Assembly: GCA_963742715.1 (NCBI GenBank)
Contig: CAVUMR010000002.1
Coordinates: 1,674,001 to 1,738,000 of the forward strand
DNA from: CAVUMR01 sp963742715
Lineage (GTDB): Bacteria > Actinomycetota > Actinomycetes > Mycobacteriales > Micromonosporaceae
DNA length: 64,000 nt
Direction: 5' to 3'
Both the position numbers and the translations under genes were made by a program. Positions 1 to 8,257 of this stretch are shown piece after piece (the stretch's first letter is position 1; each line of letters opens with the position of its first letter). The notes under the pieces were generated by a model. The model was not told the origin of the DNA. It ran no database searches and worked only from the letters and a program-made list of their open reading frames with translations.

Positions 1-69
1 CCGGTCGGAGAGTTCACCAAGTCAGGGGCCGCTCTGTCGTGCCTGGTCGCCCACTTGAGCCGGGGGTAG
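1..69 (+). CDS. C-terminal end of an amidinotransferase/dimethylargininase-family protein (partial)
   Basis: Only the last 22 codons and a TAG stop lie in the window. The tail reads EFTKSGAALSCLV followed by a short basic end. In the guanidino-group-modifying superfamily (arginine deiminase, dimethylargininase, arginine amidinotransferases) the chain ends with an acidic-aromatic, Ser/Gly-rich loop that carries the catalytic cysteine close to the C-terminus, as here (Cys 9 residues before the end). The stop lies 4 bp before the carrier-protein start, so the two genes are probably cotranscribed. An enzyme moving or hydrolysing a guanidine would fit the neighbouring diaminopropionate and carbamoyltransferase genes. 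The assignment rests on a very short fragment and could be wrong. Confidence 0.45.
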   Translation, partial: PVGEFTKSGAALSCLVAHLSRG

Positions 70-73
70 CCCG

Positions 74-310
74 ATGAACCGTCCCGAGGTGATCCGGGAG
101 CTGTGGTTGCGCGCGCTGCCGGAAGCGGCCGGCCGCGACGACGAGGACTTCTTCGAGCAGGGTGGCGACTCGCTCGGCTGCGTGGAGCTGCTGTTCGACG
201 TGTCCACCGAGTGCGACGTGGTCGTACCGCTGGACACGTTCTTCCGCGATCCCACCCTCGGCACGCTGCTGCGGGCCGCGAGCGAACCCGCACCGCCGGC
301 CGTCTCCTGA
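74..310 (+). CDS. Free-standing acyl/peptidyl carrier protein
   Basis: A 78-residue protein with the phosphopantetheine attachment motif GGDSL at about residues 30-34 (Ser33), preceded by the acidic FFEQ stretch and followed by the hydrophobic helix typical of carrier proteins. Its length is that of one discrete ACP/PCP. It starts 4 bp after the upstream stop, with a G-rich ribosome-binding stretch just before ATG. It would be charged by a ligase in trans, for example the AMP-forming ligase at 25280-26728, and deliver a starter or modified building block to the assembly line. It is transcribed towards the big minus-strand operon (convergent). The carrier identity is firm; which substrate it carries is unknown. 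Confidence 0.88.
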   Translation: MNRPEVIRELWLRALPEAAGRDDEDFFEQGGDSLGCVELLFDVSTECDVVVPLDTFFRDPTLGTLLRAASEPAPPAVS

Positions 311-317
311 CCCGCGC

Positions 318-431
318 TTCTACGAGGGCCTTTACGAGGGCCTTTACGAGAGCCGTTATGGGGGCCGCGCCTCTATGAGGGCCGCGCCTCTATGAGGGCC
401 GCGGTTACGAGGCCGCCCCTTTACGAGGGCC
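318..431. repeat. Degenerate intergenic tandem repeat between convergent genes
   Basis: About eight imperfect copies of a TACGAGGGCC-type unit sit between the carrier-protein stop and the end of the facing gene. The first three copies are spaced 12 bp apart, then come longer units (about 17 bp) containing TCTATGAGGGCCGCG twice in a row. The last copy contains the TAA stop of the minus-strand gene. There are no spacers of constant length, so this is not a CRISPR array. It may be a slippage product or a weak bidirectional barrier; no function is shown. Confidence 0.75.
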
Positions 432-1158
432 GCCCCGGCGCCGGCTCGGCGGTGTCGAACCGTTCCCGGCAGAGCCGGCCGATCGTGTCGAGGACCGGTG
501 GGCACAGCGGCGAGTCGTCCACCGGGGCGTCGACCCGCTCCACCCGGTAGCCGGGCGGCAGCCAGTCCGGCAGCTCGAAGCCGGTACGGGCGACCACGGT
601 CACCCGCGGACCGTCGTACACCGTCGGGCTGTGCACCGATTCGCGGGCGATGAGCAGCGCGCGGATCCACTCGACGTAGCGCCCGACCAGGCCCCGGGCG
701 AAGTCGGTACCACCGGCACCGAGCCGTCGCAGGGTCGCGGCGGTCAGCTCCTCCTCCACGGTCGCGCGGTTGCGCTCGAACGCGGCCAGCGACCGGCGGG
801 CCCGGTTCGCCGTCGGCGACGGCGGCAACCCGACCGCGCGGTAGATCGACCAGATCTCGTCGTACATCTCCTCGTCGACCGCGAACTCCGGCTCGACCAG
901 CAGCACCGAGGTGTCGACTCCGGCAGGCGGTACCACGGTGAGCGCGATCGGCGTCAGCCAGCACGCCGCGACGATCAGCTGCCGGACCGGTACGGGGCCG
1001 GGTAGGTTGCCGAGCCCGGGGTCGTCGGCCACCTCGCGCGGGGCCACCAACTGGAACCCCACCTGCTCCGGTACGAGGGCCGCGATGGTCCGCAGGTCGG
1101 GGCCGGCCCGACCGCCGGGAAGGTCGACGGCGGTGACCCGCATCGGCATACCGGTCAC
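421..1158 (-). CDS. Thioesterase-like protein of unknown function, last gene of the NRPS/PKS operon
   Basis: A 245-residue product from a GTG that overlaps the MFS stop (GTGA); ATGs at 1149 and 1143 are alternatives. It is not clearly recognisable. The C-terminal half has the rhythm of NRPS-type alpha/beta-hydrolase thioesterases: a lid-like helical stretch rich in Arg/Glu, then YDGPRVTVV, a tryptophan, and a final segment resembling the usual G-D-H region. None of the catalytic residues is visible. There is no GxSxG, the expected Asp is missing, and the His position reads APVDDS. It could be a non-catalytic thioesterase-fold partner, or an unrelated protein whose similarity is accidental. 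Its place at the end of the operon suggests a cluster role. Confidence 0.55.
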   Translation of the reverse strand: MTGMPMRVTAVDLPGGRAGPDLRTIAALVPEQVGFQLVAPREVADDPGLGNLPGPVPVRQLIVAACWLTPIALTVVPPAGVDTSVLLVEPEFAVDEEMYDEIWSIYRAVGLPPSPTANRARRSLAAFERNRATVEEELTAATLRRLGAGGTDFARGLVGRYVEWIRALLIARESVHSPTVYDGPRVTVVARTGFELPDWLPPGYRVERVDAPVDDSPLCPPVLDTIGRLCRERFDTAEPAPGRPS

Positions 1159-2516
1159 GTCGCGCTCCCCGCTCCGGTCGACTGGTCGCCGCTGGCGCCG
1201 GTCGGATGATCTCCCCCGGCGTCGGCCTGTTCGGGCAGGTCCCGCAGGGTGCGGACCGGCGAGGCGAGCAGGAACCCGACGCCCAGGGTGGCCGCGATCG
1301 TCACCGCCCACAGCGCGCCCCGCAGGCCGATGGCGGCCGCCAGGCCACCGCCGAGCATCGCCCCGACCGGCCGGGCGCCGTAGTTGACCGTCATATAGGC
1401 GCCGGTGACCCGCGACCGGATGGCGTCCGGGACGATCGCCAGCGAGATCGAGTTCGCGGACACGTCCTGCACCATCACGCCGAGCCCGGTACCGAGCATG
1501 GCCGCGAAGAGCACGGCGATGACGAGCGGACGCGGTCCGGCCGCCGCCGGCACCAGGATGAGCGCGCCGGGGAACAGGAACGAGCCGGCGATGAACGCCC
1601 AGCCGATCCCGGCCCGGCGGGTCAGCGGCCCGACCAGCCACGCACCGAGCATCGCCCCGACCGCGGCGCTGGCCAGGAGTGCGCCGAGCAGCGCCGGCCT
1701 GACGTGCAACTCGCGCGTCGCGTACAGCACGAACAGCGCGTAGAAGGCGAACGTGAACAGGTTGATGGTGGCGATCGTCGCCAGCGAGGCCCGGATCACC
1801 GGGGTACGCCGGATCATCCGCATTCCGGCGAGCCAGTGCCGTTGCCCCGCCTCGGCCGCCGGTGGCGGCTCGGTCACCTTCATGCGGCCGAGGAAGTACG
1901 CCGAGCCGAGGTAGCCGATCGCCTCGCTGAGCAGCGTCGCCGGCGCGCCGATCAGCTGTACGAGCACCCCGCCGGCCCCGTTGCCGGCGACGCTGGTCAG
2001 CGCCATCGACCCGTGTACGACCTGGTTCGCCTGCACGATCCGGTCGCGCGGTACCGAGGCGGCCAGCATGACGCTGAAGGCGACGTTCGACAGCACGCCG
2101 ACCGCGCCGACGAGGAACGCGATGACGTACAGCAGCCCGAGCGTGAGCTGCCCCAACCACCAGGCGACCGGGACGGCCGCGAGCAGTACCGCCCCGATGA
2201 GGTCTGCCGCGATCATCAGCTGCCGGCGACGGCCACGCCGGTCCACCCAGGTACCGAAGGCGATCGACAACAGCAGGTTGGGCAGCGTACCGGCGGCGGT
2301 CAGGACCCCCATCTCGAACGCGGTGGCGCCGAGCGACAGGACCGCGAGCAGCGGCAGGGCGACGAGCGAGATCTCGGCACCGAGCAGCGAGATCGTCGAA
2401 CCGGACCACAGGTTGCGGAACGCGTGGTTGGCACGCAGCAGACCCAGTGCCCCGCCGCCGGAACCCGGCTCGCGGGCTCCGGCGGTGGTCACGTCAGCGG
2501 TCCCGCTCCGGATCAT
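1155..2516 (-). CDS. MFS exporter
   Basis: A 453-residue major facilitator protein with about 12 predicted transmembrane helices. The MFS motif A appears as a DRRGRRR stretch between helices 2 and 3 (FGTWVDRRGRRRQLM), and the layout follows the MFS_3 family of drug exporters. The ATG overlaps the stop of the oxidoreductase gene by ATGA, so translation is probably coupled. Located at the end of the biosynthetic operon, it most likely exports the finished product or gives self-resistance. The substrate cannot be read from sequence. The hydrophilic C-terminal tail is Gly/Ser/Thr-rich and carries a short GASGDQSTGAGS-like repeat. Confidence 0.88.
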   Translation of the reverse strand: MIRSGTADVTTAGAREPGSGGGALGLLRANHAFRNLWSGSTISLLGAEISLVALPLLAVLSLGATAFEMGVLTAAGTLPNLLLSIAFGTWVDRRGRRRQLMIAADLIGAVLLAAVPVAWWLGQLTLGLLYVIAFLVGAVGVLSNVAFSVMLAASVPRDRIVQANQVVHGSMALTSVAGNGAGGVLVQLIGAPATLLSEAIGYLGSAYFLGRMKVTEPPPAAEAGQRHWLAGMRMIRRTPVIRASLATIATINLFTFAFYALFVLYATRELHVRPALLGALLASAAVGAMLGAWLVGPLTRRAGIGWAFIAGSFLFPGALILVPAAAGPRPLVIAVLFAAMLGTGLGVMVQDVSANSISLAIVPDAIRSRVTGAYMTVNYGARPVGAMLGGGLAAAIGLRGALWAVTIAATLGVGFLLASPVRTLRDLPEQADAGGDHPTGASGDQSTGAGSAT

Positions 2517-3448
2517 CGGCGGGCATCGAGGAGCTGTACGCCGGTGGTCGCCCGGGCCAGCAGGCGCTCGTGTACGGTCCGGGCGGCTTCGAGCGGGAAG
2601 ACGTCGCCGACCAGCGGCTTGACCTCACCGCGCAGCACCATGGCGGACAGTGCGGTCAGGATCGGCTCCGGCGACTTGCGCAACCAGTAGCCGATGACGC
2701 TGCGCGAACCGTCCATCAGCGACTCCGGCCGGATGGGGCTGGCCGGCTGCCGCGACGTACTGCCGAAGGTGACGATCCGGCCGCCCTCCCCGAGGGTGGC
2801 CAGGCACTGGTCGAACGTCGGGCCACCGGTCACGTCGAGTACGACGTTGATGGGCCGGCCGTTGTTGGCCTCCAGCAACGCGGCGGTCAGCTGCTCGGAG
2901 TCCGAGTCGACCGTGGCGTCCGCCCCCAGTTCCCGGGCGATCTTCCGCTTCTCCTCGGTCGAGGCCATCGCGATCACGCGGCCGGCTCCCCATCGCTTGG
3001 CCAGCTGTACCGCGAAGCTGCCCACCCCGCCGGCTGCCGCCTGTACGACGACGCTCTCGCCCTTCTGCACGCGCGCGTCGATGCGCAGGACGTGCCAGGC
3101 CGCGCAGCCGTGGATCATGAGCGCGACCGCGTCGCCGTCGGCCATCTCGTCCGGCACCGTCCACAGCTTGTGGTTCGGTGCCGCGATCCGCTCGGCGTAG
3201 GCGCCGCCGGTCACGCTCCCGCACACCCGGCGGCCGTCGGCGGCCTGGCCGACGAAGTTCGTACCCGGGATGAACGGCAACCGCTGGTTCGCCAGGTAGG
3301 TGCCGTCGGTCCAGTGGGTGTCGGCGAAGTTGACGCCGGCCAGCCAGATCGAGCACGCCGTCTCGCCGGCACCGGCCTCGGGATCCGGAATCTCGGCCAG
3401 CTCGAGTACCTCGGGACCGCCGTGCCGCTCGACCACGATCGCTCTCAT
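2513..3448 (-). CDS. NADPH:quinone oxidoreductase-like (zinc-free MDR) enzyme
   Basis: A 311-residue medium-chain dehydrogenase/reductase. It starts MRAIVVERHGGPEVL, the typical N-terminus of the quinone oxidoreductase subfamily. It has the GVNFAD segment and the nucleotide-binding motif AAAGGVGSFAVQLAK near residue 135. The catalytic and structural zinc cysteines of true alcohol dehydrogenases are absent. It would use NADPH to reduce an enone, quinone or acyl group, and in this operon it could act as a trans enoyl reductase or tailoring enzyme for the polyketide part. No ER domain is present in the PKS. It overlaps both neighbours by 4 bp. Its substrate is not predicted. Confidence 0.85.
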   Translation of the reverse strand: MRAIVVERHGGPEVLELAEIPDPEAGAGETACSIWLAGVNFADTHWTDGTYLANQRLPFIPGTNFVGQAADGRRVCGSVTGGAYAERIAAPNHKLWTVPDEMADGDAVALMIHGCAAWHVLRIDARVQKGESVVVQAAAGGVGSFAVQLAKRWGAGRVIAMASTEEKRKIARELGADATVDSDSEQLTAALLEANNGRPINVVLDVTGGPTFDQCLATLGEGGRIVTFGSTSRQPASPIRPESLMDGSRSVIGYWLRKSPEPILTALSAMVLRGEVKPLVGDVFPLEAARTVHERLLARATTGVQLLDARR

Positions 3449-3807
3449 CGGACCGTCACCCGACCCGGAAGGTGCCGCAGCCGCTGGCGGACCAGCTCGA
3501 CGACGGCATCGGACGCGGACAGCATGGAGAAATGATCACCTGGTAACACCTCGATCTCACATCCGGCCGCGGTGAGGGAACGCCATCCCTCGAGCTGGCC
3601 GGGGTTGACAGTACGGTCGGCGGTCCCGGCGAGGACGGTCATCGGGACCGCCAACGGGGCCTCGTCGGCAGGATCCCAGGTCTCGAACAGCGCGAAGTCG
3701 GCCCGGATGGTGGGCAGCATGAGCCGGTCCGGTTCGTGGTCCCGCCACCGGGCCGGCGCGTTCATGGCTCCCCCGGCGCGGGTCGTCCCGTCAGCGGGAC
3801 CGGACAT
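3445..3807 (-). CDS. Truncated type II thioesterase (C-terminal half only)
   Basis: Only 120 residues, about half the usual 240-260. From about residue 35 it matches the second half of editing thioesterases: LPTIRADF (the lid/RADF signature), AGTADRTV with the catalytic Asp, and LPGDHFSML with the catalytic His. The N-terminal half with the GHSxG nucleophile is absent. The ATG at 3807 is chosen because AAGGGAG lies 5 bases upstream; it overlaps the end of the NRPS gene by 17 bp. An in-frame ATG at 3765 is possible. Without a Ser nucleophile it should not hydrolyse thioesters, so it is either a decayed gene or half of a split enzyme. Confidence 0.8.
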   Translation of the reverse strand: MSGPADGTTRAGGAMNAPARWRDHEPDRLMLPTIRADFALFETWDPADEAPLAVPMTVLAGTADRTVNPGQLEGWRSLTAAGCEIEVLPGDHFSMLSASDAVVELVRQRLRHLPGRVTVR

Positions 3808-6800
3808 GCTCACTCCCTTCGACAGGGCGCGGCCGATCGGGTTCGGTGGCACCGACGGTCGCCAGCAACTCGTGCCGGAATTGGTCGGCCAGCTTCGTGA
3901 TCGTCGGTTCCCGATGGTGGTTGCGGCTGTAGTGGAACAGCGCCCGCAGCACACCGGCCGCGACCACGACCTCGACGCCGATCAGCGCGGTTCGCCGCAT
4001 GGTCGGGTCGGACGGCGCCAGCACCGGACGCGGGCGTCCGGCCCGGAACAGCGGCCGCACGCCGGAATCCTCCGGCGGTACGACCCCGCGGTCGACCTGA
4101 CCTACGTAGTCCAGCGCGATGGCCGGCTCGACCAGCTCGGCGACCGTGTCCGGGGCGCCTTGGGCATGCCGGAGCAGGTCCCAGGAGTGCTTGCGGCGCA
4201 ACGACCGGTCCAGGCGGGTACGGGCGCGCCGGACCGTCTCGTCCGGAGCCTCGGCGCCGACCGGGATCCAGACCGGTACCAGGCAGGTGAACCAGCCGAC
4301 GGTGCGGGACACGTCGAGTCCGGCCGGGGCCAGGTCGCGTCCGCTGGACTGGACCAGCAGCGGCAGCCCGGCCTGCCCGGTCCATCCGGTGTACGCGCGG
4401 GCGAGCGCGGCGGCCAGCCGCGCCTCGATGCCGGCGCCACGGTGGCGGGCATCCCGCTCGTCGTCGCGGAGCAGCGCGGCCGTCACGTCCGGCGGAACCT
4501 CGACGGATACCTCGGCCCGTGCGCCGAAGCTGTTGGGCTCGTCCTCGGCATCCGTCGGGCAGCCACCACGGACCGCGGTGAACTCGTTCGTCCAGAACTC
4601 GGCGTCACCACCGGCCGAGTCCGCGAGCAGCTCCCGCAGGTACCGGCTCCAGGCGCCGTACGCACCGGCGTTGTCCCGGGACACGACCTCGGGACCGAGC
4701 AGCGTGGCCCGGACGAGATCGCCGAGCAGTACCGACCAGGAGTACGGGTCGCAGGCGAGGTGGTGTACCGCGACCACGAGCTGGCTACGGTCCGGCCGCA
4801 GCAACAACAGGACGGACCAGGGCGCCCCGGTACCGAGGTCGTCGGTCGAGCGCAGGTCACCGATCAGTCGCGCGGCGACCCGGTCGGCCTCGTCCTGGCC
4901 GTACTCCCGCAGGTCATGGGTGACCAGTCGCGGTACGGCGGTCGGGTCGGACAGGCCGGCCACCTGCTGGATCCACTGGCCGTCCCGCCGCAGGAAGCGA
5001 CTGCGCAGCGTCTGGTGGGCGGCGGCGACGGCGGCGATCGCGGCCTGTACGTCGGCCGGGTCCAGCTCGCCGTCGAGCTCGACGCCCTCGACCAGGTCGA
5101 CCGCGGCCGGCGCCTCACCGCGGTGGGCGAAGAACCGCAGCTGGGCGGGGGCCAGCGGGAACTCGGCGCCGTCCGGTGCCGGTGCCGCCGCCACGGTCGG
5201 CCGGGCCGGCCGGTGTACACCGCGGTCGGCGAGAGCGGCGACGGTCGGCTCTTCGAGCAGGTCGCGCAGTTCCACCGCGAGGCCGTTCTCGCGCAGCCTG
5301 CCGACGAGCGTGAGGGCCAGCAGGGAGTCGCCACCGAGGGCGAAGAAGCTGTCGTGCGGCCCGACCCGGTCCACCCGGAGCACGTCGGCGAACGCCCGGG
5401 CCACCAACCGGGCGGCGCTGGTCGTGGCCGCGTCGGCGTCGCCGGCCCGCGCGACGAGAGCGGCGAGACCGGACCGGTCGAGGTGGCCGTCCCGCCGCCG
5501 GGGCAGCGCGGTGACCGCCGCGATCCGGTCCGGCCGCAGCGGAGCCGGCAGGGAGTCCAGGATCCGGCGCAGCGCGGCCGAGTCGACGGTCTCCGGTACC
5601 GCCTCGATGACGGCGGTGAGCTGCCCGCCGACGGACACGGCCGCGGCGGCGTCGACAGCCGGATGGCCGGTCAGGGCCGTCTCCAGCTCGGCCAGCGGGA
5701 ACCGGAAACCCCGCTCGGACCGGTACGCCGGCGGGCCGTGCCGGTCGATGCCGCCGCCGCGAAGCCGGACCCGGTCGCCGGTACGGAACAGTCGTGATCC
5801 CGGCGGGCCGGTGGGATCGGGGACGAAGCTGGCGGCCGTGGCACCGGGGCGGCCGAGATAGCCGCGGGCCAGGGCGGTACCACCGAGCAGCAGCGTGCCG
5901 CGCCCCGGTGCGCCCACCGGCCGGCCGAGCCGGTCCAGCACGGCCACCCGCCCCGCGGCGAGCGGTGGGTCGAGTCGGTCCGCGCCGGCTTCGTCGGTGG
6001 CGTCCGGGGCGTGCCCGAACACCGTGTCGATCCCGGCCTCGGCGGCGCCGTACACCTGCCGGATGGTCGCGCCGTCCGGGAGCAGCGCGCGCAGCCGCTC
6101 GTACACCGGCAGCGGCAGCCGGTCGCCGGTGAGGACCAGCGTGCCGACGGTGGCCGTACCCCGTTCTGCGTCCGCCAGCTTCCGCGCGGTCGGCGCGTCG
6201 AGCTGGAGTACCCCGACGTCGTGCCGGTTCGCCAGCTCCACCAGCGCGGCCGGGTCGTCCCCGGCCGGTGCGAGCACCATGGTCGCGCCGGCCGCGACAG
6301 CCCCGAGCACCTGCACGACCAGCGAGTCGACGCAGGCTCCGGCCCGGACGAGGTGCCGGGCGTGCCGGTCCAGGTCGTACCCGTCGACCCAGGACCGGGC
6401 GGCCGCGGCGAGCGAGCCGTACGGCAGTACCACGGCCGGCGGCATCGACCCCGGCGCGGCCGGAGCGGGCGGGTACAGAGCCGGCGGGTACAGGGCGAGC
6501 GCGGCGGCGGTCGCGTACGGCAGATCCCGGTGCGTGGCCGGCTCCGCCGGCGGTACGTCGGCGACCACCAGCACCGGTACCTCGGAGCGAGTGGGCGCGT
6601 CGGCGAGTACGGCGACGGCGCTACAGTCGGCCACGATCGCGTCGAGTCGCTCGGCCGGTGCCGGGACGGCCAGCCCGCCGGCCCGCCACACGCCGAACAG
6701 GGCGGCGGTGAAGTCGAACCCCGGTCGCACCGCCACGACGACCGGCCGCTCCGCCGACACACCGGCCTGGCGCAGCCAGGTCGCCACGCCGGTCGCCGCG

Positions 6801-8257
6801 GACCGCAGCTCGGCGTAGGTATGTACCCGGTCGGCGTCGACCACCGCCGGCCGGTCGTCCGGGGCGTCGGCCAGCAACCCGAACAGGTCGGCCTCGGCAC
6901 AGTCAGCTTCGGTGGACGCAACGTTGGCGGGGCCGGCGGGGTCGAGGTCGGCCAGGGTCGCGTCGGGACGGCGTACCAGCTGGTCGAGGGCGGCCACGGT
7001 GCGGTCCAGCAGCGCCTGGGCGACCTCAGGCTCCACGGCGGTCGCGTCGTACCCGAGTACCAGCCGCACCCCGTCGGCGGGCAGCGCCTCGAGTACCAGC
7101 GGCATGCCGTCGCTCTCCACCCGGATCACCGGCTCCACCCGCAGCAGCTCGGCGAACTCGTCCGCTCCGGCCGGCAGGATGGACGGGGCGTTCTGGTACA
7201 CGACCAGCGACTCGACCGGTGACCGGCCGGGCGGCAGGTCGCACCGCCGGGCGATCTCCGGCAACGCGACGTACCCGTGCCGGCGGTCGGCCAGCGCATC
7301 GGCCTGTACCGCCCGCAGCCAGTCCCGTACCCGCTGCCGCGGATCGAGCCGGACGCGGGTCGGCAGGGTGTTGAGGAACAGCCCGACCATGCCCTCGGCA
7401 CCGGGCAGCCCCTCCGGCCGACCGGACACGAGCGCGCCGAACAGCACGTCGTCGGAGTCGAGGGTGTCCGCGAGCGCGAGTGCCCACGCCCCGTACAGCA
7501 GGGACGCCGGGGTGATCCGCAGGCTCCGGGCGGCCGCGGTGACCTCGGTGGCGACGTCGACGGTCAGCTGCCGGTGTGGCGAGTCGGGTGGCCGGTTCTC
7601 CACGAGCAGCGACGCCGGCTCGCGCGGCAGCCCGTGAAGGCGCCGCCGCCAGTAGCCGTACGCCTCCTCGATCGGCTGCTTCTCCAGCCAGGCCAGATAG
7701 TCGGTGACCGGCCGGCGCGGCGGCAGGACCGGCTCCTCGCCCTGCACGAGCTGGGCGTACGCGAGGAACACGTCGCCGAGCAGCAGCGGCATCGACCAGC
7801 CGTCCACCACGATGTGGTGGAACGTCAGTACCAGCGCGTGGTCCTCATCTCCCAGCCGGACGAGGCTGACCCGGATCAGCGGCGGCCGGCGCAGGTCGAA
7901 GCCGGTGGCCCGGTCCCGCAGCTCGACCCCGGCGATCGCGGCGTACCGGCCGCCGGCGGCCAGCGGATCGACGTCCTCGACGGCCAGCTCCAGCTCGGCG
8001 CGGCGGGAGACCACCTGCAGCGGCGTGGCCAACCCCTCCCAGAAGATGCCGGTACGCAGCGGCTGGTGCGCGGCCGCGGCCACCCGCCAGGCGCGGGTAA
8101 GCGCGTCGGCATCGATCGGTCCGGTGAGGTCGTACCGGACCTGGCGCACGTAGATGTCGGCGCCGGCGGTGGACACGCTGTGGAAGAGCAGGCCCTGCTG
8201 GAGCGGGGACAGCGGGTACGCCCGTTCGACGAGCTGGTCGGTGGCCCCGGCGGTCAT
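3791..8257 (-). CDS. NRPS 3: C - degenerate A - PCP - E-like, terminal module
   Basis: 1488 residues. The condensation domain (about 12-430) has intact HHIVVDG at 147-153. The adenylation-like domain (about 455-940) has lost its core motifs. The A3 glycine-rich loop (TSGTTGxPKG) is replaced by VVLPYGS, the A8 hinge is unrecognisable, and the A10 lysine is replaced in RRRDGHLDR. It should therefore not activate an amino acid. The PCP has LGGDSL at 974-979. The last 450 residues are an epimerization-type domain, with HHLACDPYSW at 1165 and the E-specific RTVGWFT motif near 1318. The EGHGR motif reads QSSGR, so the catalytic Glu is lost. There is no thioesterase or reductase domain. It overlaps NRPS 2 by ATGA. 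Confidence 0.9.
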   Translation of the reverse strand: MTAGATDQLVERAYPLSPLQQGLLFHSVSTAGADIYVRQVRYDLTGPIDADALTRAWRVAAAAHQPLRTGIFWEGLATPLQVVSRRAELELAVEDVDPLAAGGRYAAIAGVELRDRATGFDLRRPPLIRVSLVRLGDEDHALVLTFHHIVVDGWSMPLLLGDVFLAYAQLVQGEEPVLPPRRPVTDYLAWLEKQPIEEAYGYWRRRLHGLPREPASLLVENRPPDSPHRQLTVDVATEVTAAARSLRITPASLLYGAWALALADTLDSDDVLFGALVSGRPEGLPGAEGMVGLFLNTLPTRVRLDPRQRVRDWLRAVQADALADRRHGYVALPEIARRCDLPPGRSPVESLVVYQNAPSILPAGADEFAELLRVEPVIRVESDGMPLVLEALPADGVRLVLGYDATAVEPEVAQALLDRTVAALDQLVRRPDATLADLDPAGPANVASTEADCAEADLFGLLADAPDDRPAVVDADRVHTYAELRSAATGVATWLRQAGVSAERPVVVAVRPGFDFTAALFGVWRAGGLAVPAPAERLDAIVADCSAVAVLADAPTRSEVPVLVVADVPPAEPATHRDLPYATAAALALYPPALYPPAPAAPGSMPPAVVLPYGSLAAAARSWVDGYDLDRHARHLVRAGACVDSLVVQVLGAVAAGATMVLAPAGDDPAALVELANRHDVGVLQLDAPTARKLADAERGTATVGTLVLTGDRLPLPVYERLRALLPDGATIRQVYGAAEAGIDTVFGHAPDATDEAGADRLDPPLAAGRVAVLDRLGRPVGAPGRGTLLLGGTALARGYLGRPGATAASFVPDPTGPPGSRLFRTGDRVRLRGGGIDRHGPPAYRSERGFRFPLAELETALTGHPAVDAAAAVSVGGQLTAVIEAVPETVDSAALRRILDSLPAPLRPDRIAAVTALPRRRDGHLDRSGLAALVARAGDADAATTSAARLVARAFADVLRVDRVGPHDSFFALGGDSLLALTLVGRLRENGLAVELRDLLEEPTVAALADRGVHRPARPTVAAAPAPDGAEFPLAPAQLRFFAHRGEAPAAVDLVEGVELDGELDPADVQAAIAAVAAAHQTLRSRFLRRDGQWIQQVAGLSDPTAVPRLVTHDLREYGQDEADRVAARLIGDLRSTDDLGTGAPWSVLLLLRPDRSQLVVAVHHLACDPYSWSVLLGDLVRATLLGPEVVSRDNAGAYGAWSRYLRELLADSAGGDAEFWTNEFTAVRGGCPTDAEDEPNSFGARAEVSVEVPPDVTAALLRDDERDARHRGAGIEARLAAALARAYTGWTGQAGLPLLVQSSGRDLAPAGLDVSRTVGWFTCLVPVWIPVGAEAPDETVRRARTRLDRSLRRKHSWDLLRHAQGAPDTVAELVEPAIALDYVGQVDRGVVPPEDSGVRPLFRAGRPRPVLAPSDPTMRRTALIGVEVVVAAGVLRALFHYSRNHHREPTITKLADQFRHELLATVGATEPDRPRPVEGSEHVRSR

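Noticed and set aside
318..431. CRISPR-like array
   Set aside because: Units are short, degenerate, contiguous and without unique spacers; no cas gene nearby.
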